DNA of 64,000 nucleotides from Pedobacter rhodius. GTDB lineage: Bacteria > Bacteroidota > Bacteroidia > Sphingobacteriales > Sphingobacteriaceae. Positions 43,788 through 52,034 of this stretch are shown piece by piece; positions within the stretch are counted from its first letter, which is position 1; each line of letters begins with the position of its first letter. Under the pieces are notes generated by a model that had not been told where the DNA came from, made no database searches, and was given only the letters and a program-made list of their open reading frames with translations. The stretch lies in assembly GCF_027213645.1 (NCBI RefSeq), contig NZ_JAPWGL010000006.1, positions 176,524 through 240,523 of the forward strand. Direction: 5' to 3'. Made by a program: the position numbers and the translations under genes.

Positions 43788-44672
43788 ATGAATAAAAAAT
43801 TAAACCTTCTGTTCGCCCTGAGTTTTATTTGCCTACAGGTTTTGGCACAAAAACAAAAATTCGATGTACAGGGAAAAGCCGGTGCACGCGGGATTATGCC
43901 CGAAAATACAATTCAGGGAATGTTAAAAGCTTTAGATTTAGGCGTTACCACATTAGAAATGGATGCTGTAATTTCTAAAGATAAACAAGTGGTTTTATCG
44001 CAGGAGCCTTATTTCAATAATGAAATTTCACTTCAACCTAACGGAAAGGCAATCACCTTAAAAAACCAGAAAAACTTCAACATCTATAAAATGAATTATG
44101 ATGAAATCAAAAAGTTTGATGTTGGTAGTAAGGTTCACGCCCGCTTTCCTGGTCAGATGAAATTTAACGCCTACAAACCATTACTTACCGAAACGATTGA
44201 TGAAGTAGAAGAATACGTTAAGCAACACAAATTGCCTAAACCTGTTTACAGCATCGAAACTAAAACCATTAAAAACGGCGATAATGAATTCCATCCCGAA
44301 CCTGCAGAATTTGTTGATTTAATAATGGACGTTATAAATGCTAAAAAGATTTCCAAAAGAGTAATTATCGAATCTTTTGATATGCGGACATTACAATATC
44401 TGCACGAAAAATATCCTAAAATCCAAACATCGCTGCTTATCGATGAAAAAGAACCTTTTGAAGATTATATTGAAAAACTAGGTTTTAAGCCAACAATATA
44501 TAGTCCGTATTCAGTATTGGTTGGGAAAGGGTTAGTCGATCGCTGCCACGAAATGGGCGTTAAAATTATCCCGTGGACGGTTAATACGGTTAAGGAAATT
44601 AAATATTTTATGAGCCTTGGGGTAGATGGCGTGATTACTGATTATCCCAATTTAATCAACCAGATTCGATAA
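43788..44672 (+). CDS. GDPD-like protein lacking catalytic histidines
   Basis: A 294-residue exported protein; the start at 43788 gives the signal peptide MNKKLNLLFALSFICLQVLA, and a TTG at 43740 would precede it. The fold is that of glycerophosphodiester phosphodiesterases: GIMPENTIQGMLKALDLG, LEMDAVISKDKQVVL (metal-type Glu57, Asp59), YSIETKT and GVDGVITDYPN. The His-Arg expected before the PENT block reads Lys30-Ala31, and the second catalytic His (normally SHEP or HD) is Gln72 in LSQEP. Hydrolysis by the usual mechanism therefore seems impossible; a binding role or a new activity is possible. Confidence 0.8.
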   Translation: MNKKLNLLFALSFICLQVLAQKQKFDVQGKAGARGIMPENTIQGMLKALDLGVTTLEMDAVISKDKQVVLSQEPYFNNEISLQPNGKAITLKNQKNFNIYKMNYDEIKKFDVGSKVHARFPGQMKFNAYKPLLTETIDEVEEYVKQHKLPKPVYSIETKTIKNGDNEFHPEPAEFVDLIMDVINAKKISKRVIIESFDMRTLQYLHEKYPKIQTSLLIDEKEPFEDYIEKLGFKPTIYSPYSVLVGKGLVDRCHEMGVKIIPWTVNTVKEIKYFMSLGVDGVITDYPNLINQIR

Positions 44673-44690
44673 CAAAATGCCATAAAAAAA

Positions 44691-44719
44691 TAAATGCGCC
44701 GGTTTTAAGGGCGCATTTA
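44691..44719. terminator. Bidirectional terminator
   Basis: A perfect 10-bp stem TAAATGCGCC / GGCGCATTTA with a 9-base loop. It lies between the convergent GDPD-like gene and the small His-rich protein gene, T-rich on both outer sides. Confidence 0.85.
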
Positions 44720-44744
44720 TTTTTATATAGGTTTCTAAATTAGC

Positions 44745-44945
44745 TTAGTGATGCGGAGCAGCTTCATTTTTTTCGTGCGCCGGCATTTCTGTTTTTTCAT
44801 GAGATGAAGTAGCTTCTTCTTCATGATGAAAAATTGGCCTGGTGAAAATAACCACCAATACCAAAACCAGAATCCATGCGGTTAATGGTAAAGCCCAAAT
44901 GCCTGTTGTTTGCTGAACTGGTGCGTGTGAATCGTGCGCTGACAT
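44745..44945 (-). CDS. 66-residue membrane protein with His-rich tail
   Basis: A small protein: a His-containing N-terminus (MSAHDSHAP), one membrane helix (about 16-36, IWALPLTAWILVLVLVVIF) and a tail with many His, Glu and Lys (FHHEEEATSSHEK, ending in HH). The tail could bind metal ions. It is not recognised as a family; similar tiny proteins exist beside respiratory or chaperone genes. It is kept as a gene because it has a plain membrane-protein design, a start, and a terminator after it. Confidence 0.55.
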   Translation of the reverse strand: MSAHDSHAPVQQTTGIWALPLTAWILVLVLVVIFTRPIFHHEEEATSSHEKTEMPAHEKNEAAPHH

Positions 44946-45045
44946 ATCGAATATTTTGATTTAAAAGTTTATGCTTTGTAATTGTGTGGTAAAGATAATA
45001 ACAATTTTAAAATATAAAGATTTGACTTTGAATTCTAAGCTGAGA

Positions 45046-46008
45046 TTACAACAAATCTTTAATAATTTTCTCAATTGATAGGCCTTCAGCTTCTGCACGG
45101 TAGTTACGCACAATACGATGGCGGAGAATAGGTTCGGCAACAGCCTGTACATCTTCAATATCCGGTGCATATTTTCCTGATATGGCTGCATGACATTTTG
45201 CGCCTAAAACCAGGAATTGAGAAGCACGCGGGCCGGCACCCCAGCTAATGTACTTGTTGATGGCCTCGGTCGCAAATTCACTGTTCGGCCGAGTTTTCGC
45301 CGCCAGTTTAACCGCGTATTCTAAAACGTTATCCGTTACCGGTATATCGCGGATTAATTTTTGGAAATATTGAATGTCATCTGCATGAATAATTTTTTGC
45401 AGTTGAATGGTTTTATTGCTGGTTGTGTTTTTTACAATCGTTAACTCATCTGCAAAAGCAGGATAATTTAACTGAATATTAAACATAAAACGGTCTAACT
45501 GCGCTTCGGGCAGGGGATAGGTACCTTCCTGTTCAATGGGGTTTTGAGTAGCCAAAACAAAGAATGGTTTTGGTAAAATATGCGTTTGTCCGGCTGCGGT
45601 AACCGATTTTTCCTGCATGGCTTCAAGCAAAGCAGCCTGTGTTTTTGGCGGTGTACGGTTAATCTCATCAGCCAGAATGATGTTCGAAAAAACAGGTCCT
45701 TTAATAAACTTAAAGTGCCTGTCTTCTCCTAATATCTCTGCACCGATAATATCGCTTGGCATTAAATCGGGCGTAAATTGAATTCTGTTGAAATCAAGAT
45801 CCAGAACAGATGCAACCGTTTGTACAAGTAAAGTTTTTGCTAATCCGGGTACGCCAACCAATAAACAATGTCCGTTGCTAAAAATGGCAATTAAAACAGA
45901 TTTTATGATATCATCCTGTCCGACAACAACTTTGCTTATTTCGGCTTTTATGTTGTTGAAAGACTGATGAAGCGCATCTACAGCTTCTACTTCGTTCTTA
46001 TACTGCAT
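45046..46008 (-). CDS. MoxR-family AAA ATPase
   Basis: A 320-residue cytoplasmic ATPase with Walker A GVPGLAKTLLVQ, Walker B ILADEINRTPPKTQAALLEA, sensor-1 ATQNPIEQEGTYPLPEAQLD and the C-terminal lid (SWGAGPRASQFLVLGAKCHA). MoxR proteins act as chaperones that assemble or activate partner complexes, often with VWA-domain proteins; none is in view here. It lies 5 bases after the parvulin gene on the minus strand. Confidence 0.93.
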   Translation of the reverse strand: MQYKNEVEAVDALHQSFNNIKAEISKVVVGQDDIIKSVLIAIFSNGHCLLVGVPGLAKTLLVQTVASVLDLDFNRIQFTPDLMPSDIIGAEILGEDRHFKFIKGPVFSNIILADEINRTPPKTQAALLEAMQEKSVTAAGQTHILPKPFFVLATQNPIEQEGTYPLPEAQLDRFMFNIQLNYPAFADELTIVKNTTSNKTIQLQKIIHADDIQYFQKLIRDIPVTDNVLEYAVKLAAKTRPNSEFATEAINKYISWGAGPRASQFLVLGAKCHAAISGKYAPDIEDVQAVAEPILRHRIVRNYRAEAEGLSIEKIIKDLL

Positions 46009-46013
46009 TGGGG

Positions 46014-47375
46014 TTACTTCGTTTCGGATTTGTTTTTTGTCCAGATTTTTAATTCATTGCAATCCTGAAATTCTTCATCAATTTTGATAAAAGTACTTTC
46101 ACGACGTTTTTCAAACCATTCGCTTAAAGTACGATTAATTTTATCACTTTGGGCAGCAGCCTTTATTTTTGGGAAATCCTGCGCTAAATTAGCCTTATGT
46201 GGTGGAATTTTAGATTTGAGGTATAAAATGCGGTAGCCTTGTTTTCCATCAGCAGCTGTAAATAACTGTGGTTTTGAAACACTGCCAACTTTCATGGTAT
46301 CGATAACTAAAAATACCGCAGGATCTAATTTTTCTATCGGAATAAAAGTACTTCTTGACTGTACATCCTCTGCGTTCAGCATCATACCGCCGTTATACTT
46401 GGTTTCCTTATTATCAGAATACAAATTTGCGGCAGCAGCAAAGCTTATTTTATTGGCAATTACATTATTATAGATACTGTCTGCATGAAGCTTGGTGCGA
46501 TCTAAACTGCCTTGAGTGCTTTTAGGAACAATTAAAATATGCCGCGCATGAACCTGTTCTCCGCGACGTTCGATAACCTGCAAAATGTGGTAACCAAATT
46601 CTGTTTCAAATACAGGAGACATTTCCCCTGCTTTAAGTTTGAACGCCCAGGCTGTAAATTCTTTTGCCATCTGGTTTCTGTCGAAAAAACCCAAATCACC
46701 ACCATCGCTAACCGATCCGGGATCTTCTGAATAAGCTTTAGCCAAAGCACCAAAATCCTCGCCACCTTTAATTCTTAAACGTAAAGCTTCTATTTTATCG
46801 TGAAATCTTTCTTTTTCCGCCTTGGTAAGCTGAGGGTTTAAAATAACTTCTCCAATTTCAACTTCAGTGCCAAACTCAGGAAGGCTGTCGCCTAAAGATT
46901 TAAAGTACTTTTCAACTTCAAGCGGCGTAACATTAATGTGCTCTGTAATTTTAGACTGCATTTTCTGAGCCACCAATTCATCTTTAACGCTTGGCCTCAT
47001 TTCATCTTTATACTGCAAAACAGACTTATTTAAAAACTGCTCTAAACGTTCTTGCCCGCCCGCCCTTTGCATCATGCTACGCATACGTCTGTTCACTTCA
47101 TCATCTGCCTGGCTATCATCAACCATAATCGAATCGATTTCAGCCTGTTGCTTAAGGAGTTTTTGTGTTAACGTTTGCTGTAAAATCATGCATTTAATAT
47201 TTGGATCTGCCGGCCGGCCCTGATACAAATATTGTGTATATTGTTGATTGATATCAGATAGTAAAATAATATTATTACCTACTACAGCAGCAACCTTATC
47301 TATGTTATTCTTTTGGGCATAACTGTTTAAAAACAAGCTAACCAAAGCAGTTACTACTAAAAAAATTCTCTTCAT
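46014..47375 (-). CDS. SurA-like periplasmic peptidyl-prolyl isomerase/chaperone
   Basis: A 454-residue protein from the ATG at 47375, giving the signal peptide MKRIFLVVTALVSLFLNSYA; a TTG seven codons earlier is disregarded. A SurA-N-type helical region (about 25-165, KVAAVVGNNIILLSDI) is followed by a parvulin domain (about 170-270, AYSEDPGSVSDGGDLGFFDR, FGYHILQV) and a second, weaker parvulin (about 275-385, HARHILIVP ... NLYSDNKETKYNGGM). It should help fold outer membrane barrels such as the many TonB receptors here. Confidence 0.92.
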   Translation of the reverse strand: MKRIFLVVTALVSLFLNSYAQKNNIDKVAAVVGNNIILLSDINQQYTQYLYQGRPADPNIKCMILQQTLTQKLLKQQAEIDSIMVDDSQADDEVNRRMRSMMQRAGGQERLEQFLNKSVLQYKDEMRPSVKDELVAQKMQSKITEHINVTPLEVEKYFKSLGDSLPEFGTEVEIGEVILNPQLTKAEKERFHDKIEALRLRIKGGEDFGALAKAYSEDPGSVSDGGDLGFFDRNQMAKEFTAWAFKLKAGEMSPVFETEFGYHILQVIERRGEQVHARHILIVPKSTQGSLDRTKLHADSIYNNVIANKISFAAAANLYSDNKETKYNGGMMLNAEDVQSRSTFIPIEKLDPAVFLVIDTMKVGSVSKPQLFTAADGKQGYRILYLKSKIPPHKANLAQDFPKIKAAAQSDKINRTLSEWFEKRRESTFIKIDEEFQDCNELKIWTKNKSETK

Positions 47376-47426
47376 TCTGTTTATTATATATTGCAAATTT
47401 AATACTAATGGTTTAATTAGCCGGAA

Positions 47427-48053
47427 TTATAGTTTCGCTAATTTTCTCAATTCGTTTTCATTAATTTTTATGGAATACTTTTCTCGAAGGCTGTTAAGCC
47501 AGTTTTCTTCCAGTTTTTGCTGGTAATCGGCGATAACTTCACCTCTTACTTCGCTAAGGGACTTATTATAATTCTGCTTATTCTTCCTGTAAAAATCTTC
47601 CAGACCCTGTTCATCATCCTGGGCTTTGTTCCATATTTTTTGTTCAGAAACATTAAACATCAGTACACCTTCTCTGTATTCATTAAGTAAATAATCACGG
47701 TCTTTATCAGAATGAACAACTTTTTTATGTGTTTCTAATGCACCGCCATAGGATTTAACTTCTTCCTGATAATTAATATTCTTATCCAGGCCCATTTCTC
47801 TGGCATCCAATACTTTTAACTTAAAGTTGATGTACAAATTTAAATAAGCCAGTAAGTCATTATAATCTGTAGTGCTGCTGCCGTTATGACTTTTTTTATA
47901 AGCCCACATAAACTCTTTGCTGCTAATCGGTTTACTGTTAATTATGGCTACGTTTTGTGCAAATAACGAACTGCATAACAAACTGAAAACAAACAAGCAA
48001 TAAGCTTTTCTCACACAGAAGGTTCTATAAATTTTAAAGGATAAAAGTAACAA
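47427..48053 (-). CDS. SurA_N-like exported protein without parvulin domain
   Basis: Up to 208 residues; an internal GTG at 48014 would give a tighter signal peptide (RKAYCLFVFSLLCSSLFAQ). The mature part matches the helical N-terminal and C-terminal parts of Bacteroidota PpiC-type chaperones: PISSKEFMWAYKKSHNG, LYINFKLKVLDAREMGLDK, LLNEYREGVLMFNVSEQKIW, GLEDFYRKNKQNY and VIADYQQKLEENW. No parvulin catalytic domain lies between them. It lies 51 bases upstream of the SurA-like gene and is likely in one operon with it and moxR. Confidence 0.75.
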   Translation of the reverse strand: MLLLSFKIYRTFCVRKAYCLFVFSLLCSSLFAQNVAIINSKPISSKEFMWAYKKSHNGSSTTDYNDLLAYLNLYINFKLKVLDAREMGLDKNINYQEEVKSYGGALETHKKVVHSDKDRDYLLNEYREGVLMFNVSEQKIWNKAQDDEQGLEDFYRKNKQNYNKSLSEVRGEVIADYQQKLEENWLNSLREKYSIKINENELRKLAKL

Positions 48054-48118
48054 TTAGCAGGGCGATTATAAGATATTTAACTAATTTTAACAGAAATTAT
48101 TATACGGCAAAAATACGA

Positions 48119-48772
48119 ATGGAAAGTCAGGTTACCAACAATGCAAATGCTTTACGATTATTTTTCACTGAAGATGTTTTTCTGGTTGAAGATAAAACGG
48201 TAAAAAACGCATCTGACGTGACTTTAGAGGCTGTTTTGTCTAAATCAGCTATTGAAATAAATGATGCCGCTGAAGCACCTCTAATTGTTGAAACTGAAGG
48301 AAATAAACAGGATAAACTGGTTGAAGACGTAAAAAATTACGTTCAGAACGCGGAAATTTCACCTGTTGTTGAAACTCCGGAAGTGCCAAGAACCTATAAA
48401 TTTTTAGGGGGAAATAGAAAATCGGTATTAATTTTAGTAAATGATTCTACTAACGATGTCAGCACAGAACAAGGGCGGGAATTGCTCAGGAAAATTGTAA
48501 AAGCAATTGACCTGGCTACACCTGATTTTGCCTTAGTTAATTATGCAAATTATCCCGGAACAGACTTTATCGAATTGCACCAGTTTTTTAAGCCCGGACT
48601 TATGTTGGCTTTTGGTGTTGAGGCAAAGCACCTGAAATTAAATCTGAACTGGGCCGGAGAAATTATACTTCATGAATCTACTAAAATAATTTTTGCCCCA
48701 GACCTGCATGCTTTGGACAGTGATATAGCTGCAAAAAAATCACTTTGGGGTAATCTTCAGAAAATTAAATAG
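48119..48772 (+). CDS. Conserved hypothetical, possible DNA polymerase III psi-like protein
   Basis: The function is not established. It has 217 residues: an acidic, probably disordered first half (about 25-90) and a compact alpha/beta domain (about 92-217) with KSVLILVNDSTNDVSTEQG, RELLRKIVKAIDLATPDFAL and a C-terminal DLHALDSDIAAKKSLWGNL. The closing pattern (pro-x-leu, acidic, KK.LW..L) is reminiscent of the HolD/psi subunit end in Gammaproteobacteria, which is a weak analogy. It is divergent from the chaperone operon and precedes rdgB. Confidence 0.55.
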   Translation: MESQVTNNANALRLFFTEDVFLVEDKTVKNASDVTLEAVLSKSAIEINDAAEAPLIVETEGNKQDKLVEDVKNYVQNAEISPVVETPEVPRTYKFLGGNRKSVLILVNDSTNDVSTEQGRELLRKIVKAIDLATPDFALVNYANYPGTDFIELHQFFKPGLMLAFGVEAKHLKLNLNWAGEIILHESTKIIFAPDLHALDSDIAAKKSLWGNLQKIK

Positions 48773-48826
48773 TATCAAGTATCTAGTATCAAGTAGTAAG
48801 GTATGAGTATCAAGCATTTAGATGTT
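48771..48826. repeat. AGTATCAAG short tandem repeat
   Basis: About three AGTATCAAG-like repeats between the hypothetical gene and rdgB. After them comes a CATTTCCCATTATACATTTT-type stretch. The style is Sphingobacteriaceae intergenic filler, and no gene is supported. Confidence 0.6.
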
Positions 48827-48886
48827 GGGTCTGATTTCCATTTCCCATTATACATTTTCCATCATACATAATCCCTTTACCTTTTT

Positions 48887-49456
48887 ATGAAAAAACTCGT
48901 TTTTGCAACAAATAATCAACATAAAACGGAAGAAATCCGCCTGGCTTTGAATGGTCAATATGAAGTTTTAAATCTGGAAGATATTGGTTGTTTTACAGAT
49001 ATTCCTGAAACGGCCGATACTTTCGAAGGGAATGCAACACTAAAGAGCAGCTATGTTGCTGAGCATTATCACCTGGATTGTTTTGCGGATGATAGCGGTC
49101 TGGAAATAGAGGCTTTAAACAACGAGCCGGGCGTTTATTCTGCCAGGTATTCCGGTAGCCGCGATAGCTTGGAAAATATTAACCTGGTGCTGGCAAAACT
49201 CGAAGGCATCAGCAACCGGAAGGCAAGATTTAAAACGGTTATTTCTCTGATGCAGAACGGAAAAAATCATTTGTTTGAGGGTGTAATCAATGGCACCATC
49301 AGAACGGAATTATCCGGTGCTAAAGGTTTTGGCTACGATCCGATTTTTCAACCTGATGGATATACAATTACCTTTGCAGAGATGGATATGGTTGAGAAAA
49401 ACAAAATCAGTCATAGAGCTTTAGCACTTCAAAAAATGATGGTTTTTTTGAAATGA
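48887..49456 (+). CDS. rdgB: RdgB/HAM1 non-canonical purine NTP pyrophosphatase
   Basis: A 189-residue enzyme that hydrolyses XTP/dITP/ITP to keep deaminated purines out of nucleic acids. The diagnostic motifs are FATNNQHKTEEI, CFADDSGLEIEALN, PGVYSARYSG, GAKGFGYDPIFQP (the conserved FGYDP) and KISHRALAL. The length is normal. It is followed by a 289-base gap with repeats. Confidence 0.96.
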   Translation: MKKLVFATNNQHKTEEIRLALNGQYEVLNLEDIGCFTDIPETADTFEGNATLKSSYVAEHYHLDCFADDSGLEIEALNNEPGVYSARYSGSRDSLENINLVLAKLEGISNRKARFKTVISLMQNGKNHLFEGVINGTIRTELSGAKGFGYDPIFQPDGYTITFAEMDMVEKNKISHRALALQKMMVFLK

Positions 49457-49745
49457 TATCGTGGATTACTCCAGCAAAATGAAGCATTGGATTTTGTGCA
49501 CTGGCGTGAAACGTTCTTTTTCGTAAGGGTTAGCAATCAGATACAACAGGAAAGATTGCTTTGTTGTTCCGCCTCATACAGATCACTGCTCATTCCGTAA
49601 TCTGTGTCGTCACATATCATCAATTTATTTTCAAGATTTCCCGGTTTCGCTCGACAAGACGACTAACCGAATCATCCTCCCGATTCGATAGCTATCGGAT
49701 CGAAAGGACGAGATCCACAGCGTTTTATCTCCCTAGATTTTTATG
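49457..49745. repeat. Gap with C/G-rich intergenic repeat and palindrome
   Basis: No gene is supported. The right part (49640-49735) is a CGGTTTCGCTCGACAAGACG-type element, with the near-perfect 20-bp palindrome GATTCGATAGCTATCGGATC at 49682-49701 (core CGATAGCTATCG) and GGACGAGATC after it. It resembles, in composition, the element at 33.8-33.95 kb. Confidence 0.6.
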
Positions 49746-51971
49746 TCATTTAATCAAACCTGTTGGCATTACCTTCGTAGAGTCTTTTTTCGGAAGAATC
49801 GGTTTAATACTATTGTTTAATATAGAATCTGCTTTTGAAACAACTTTAGGGATGGCTGGTTTTACAATTGCTGGAATTTTACCGGCATCAGTTTTTCCCG
49901 CTATTGTTTTTGCAGGTGTTTTTACCACAGGAACTTTAGGTTTCGCTTTAGGTTTGTTATTTCCTGAAGCGCCAATAGCTTCTTTTTTAGATTTTGGCCT
50001 TTCCTTAGGTTTCCATGAAAAACCTTTAAGTACATTATCTTTCGAAACTTTATTTTCAGGATTAAGCGCGCCTTCAATACTGTTTATATAAATAATATCA
50101 TCTATATCATTATCCTTGAAAACAAATTTAATCCGGCTGCTTAAAGTTTGATTCATTTCTTTATAAACCTTTGTACTGTCGTCCTGAGTATAATAAATAC
50201 TTTCTGCATTTCCATCTACATATAGGTTTTTAAGCTTTCCGTCGGTGAAAAAACCGGTCATATACCGGCCTTTAATTTGATTAAACCGGAGCGAATCCGC
50301 AGGCGTATTCACCAAAAATGCATTTCGGAAAGCCTGCAGGTTATTTAATTTATTCTGCTTAAACTGAACATAAATGGTATCACCAACAACTTGAGAACCT
50401 TCCGACCAAATAATTGGACTTCCATAACAGCGCAGCGTGGAATCGGCACTTGTGTAAAATAAACTATCGGTTTTTGCCTGGATATTGCTCTTAAAAATTT
50501 TTACATTATGATAGGCCCTGATTACACGAGTCGTAACCGTATCGGCGGGATTAAAAACAGTCGTATCAGGTTTCAAATTTTTAATTTGTTTGTTTAAGCT
50601 GTCTTTAGAATTTTTTGGTAGTTTTTTTAGTAAACTATCAGGACTAATTTTTGGCAACTTATTTGGAAGATTGCCTATAGCCTTTTTCTTTAAGGAATCG
50701 ACTGCCCTTGAAGCGTTTTTAAGAAGTGAATCTGCCTTTGCCTTACCCTGATTTAAGGACGCAGAATCGATCTTAGTTTTAATGCTATCCTTTAAATTAT
50801 CGGGAATATCCAAAGACTTCTGCTCAGGTGATTTTTCATCACGTTTTCGCTTAGGTTCTTTTCCGCTGCGAACAGCAGTTTTCTTCGCCTTATTATCGGC
50901 GTTACTTAGTACGGCCGGGTTTGCTTTTTTCTGTGTTTTAGGCGTTTCATCTTCATCTTCTCCGACCTCGTTATCTGCTTTAATGGATATTTTAGGAATG
51001 AGCTTTAATGTTTTTTGCAGCACCATTTGAGTCTCCAATGTATCGGCACCAAGGCGTAAGGTATCAGGTCGCTTTTTCTTGTTAACTGTTACAGAATCTC
51101 CTGAAATTAAATCTACGTAAGCATTTTTGGTAACAAGTGTCCGTTGATCTATCTTATAGTAGAAGCCCAAATCTCCGAACATTTTTGTACCATCTTTTTT
51201 GTCTGTGAAAACGATATTTTTAACCGCTTTACCATAACCAATTTTACCGTAGTAATATAAACTATCGCCTCTCAGCGACTTGGTATCCTGCGTGTATAAG
51301 TTCTTTTTTCCGAAATAAGCATCTTCACTCAGCGTATTATAGGCGCCATTTTCGGTATACAAATTGTCGTCTTTCCCTTTAATGTTGGTTGGTCCATAAA
51401 AATAAGTCCATTTTGAATCAACATTGTACCGCATCGTATCCGATTTAATGGTACTTTGCGGTGTAACCACAACAACATTATACCTGAAATAGGCGTCGCT
51501 GCTGTTGTTAAAGTAATAGCCGTTTTTACTGGTTAACACTACGCCCTGATCCTGGGTTACTATTTTGCCGCCATTGGTGTACGTCCCGATTTTGGCAACC
51601 ATATCGTAATCTAAAACATTGGTTGTTAAAGTCGTTTTCGGATCAACCATTTTAACATTACCGGTTAAATGAGCATGTTTTTTATTGCCGTCATATTGAA
51701 GTTCGTCCGAATAAATATCGGTTGTTAGCTGATGGATATGAACATTTTTATAAGCTTCAAAATAGTTTCGTTCCGTATAAAAAACGGCACTATCACAGGT
51801 TAAAGTTGCATTGTCTTGCTGAAAAACAGGATTTTTTAAATATGAAACTTTTAACTTCATGTTTCCGGTAATCCTGTCAGAGGAAACAATCTTAATAATG
51901 GAACCTTTCTGCTGGCCGAATAATAACAGGGGGCAAACCAGGAAAAGAAGAAAGACAAATATTTTTTGCAC
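49746..51971 (-). CDS. OstA/LptA-like organic solvent tolerance protein
   Basis: A 741-residue exported protein with a signal peptide ending LLLFGQ. The N-terminal half and a later part (about 500-620) have OstA-type beta-jellyroll repeats seen in LptA/LptD (NATLTCDSAVFYTERNYFEA, KVSYLKNPVFQQ, LFYTSADSTLRCYGSPIIW). These regions are separated by a Lys/Asp/Ser-rich low-complexity segment (about 330-480). The C-terminus is Pro/Lys-rich. It is probably a periplasmic lipopolysaccharide or lipid transport protein related to LptA, without a barrel domain. It is divergent from tilS. Confidence 0.82.
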   Translation of the reverse strand: MQKIFVFLLFLVCPLLLFGQQKGSIIKIVSSDRITGNMKLKVSYLKNPVFQQDNATLTCDSAVFYTERNYFEAYKNVHIHQLTTDIYSDELQYDGNKKHAHLTGNVKMVDPKTTLTTNVLDYDMVAKIGTYTNGGKIVTQDQGVVLTSKNGYYFNNSSDAYFRYNVVVVTPQSTIKSDTMRYNVDSKWTYFYGPTNIKGKDDNLYTENGAYNTLSEDAYFGKKNLYTQDTKSLRGDSLYYYGKIGYGKAVKNIVFTDKKDGTKMFGDLGFYYKIDQRTLVTKNAYVDLISGDSVTVNKKKRPDTLRLGADTLETQMVLQKTLKLIPKISIKADNEVGEDEDETPKTQKKANPAVLSNADNKAKKTAVRSGKEPKRKRDEKSPEQKSLDIPDNLKDSIKTKIDSASLNQGKAKADSLLKNASRAVDSLKKKAIGNLPNKLPKISPDSLLKKLPKNSKDSLNKQIKNLKPDTTVFNPADTVTTRVIRAYHNVKIFKSNIQAKTDSLFYTSADSTLRCYGSPIIWSEGSQVVGDTIYVQFKQNKLNNLQAFRNAFLVNTPADSLRFNQIKGRYMTGFFTDGKLKNLYVDGNAESIYYTQDDSTKVYKEMNQTLSSRIKFVFKDNDIDDIIYINSIEGALNPENKVSKDNVLKGFSWKPKERPKSKKEAIGASGNNKPKAKPKVPVVKTPAKTIAGKTDAGKIPAIVKPAIPKVVSKADSILNNSIKPILPKKDSTKVMPTGLIK

Positions 51972-52034
51972 CTTACAAAGTTAGTTTTTTGTTCCGAAGG
52001 TTGGAAACCGGTTAAAATTAAATATTTTTGGTGG

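Noticed and set aside
49561..50091. 176-residue plus-strand frame
   Set aside because: It is antisense to the C-terminal part of the OstA-like gene and the adjoining intergenic repeat; hydrophobic bias comes from the complementary strand.
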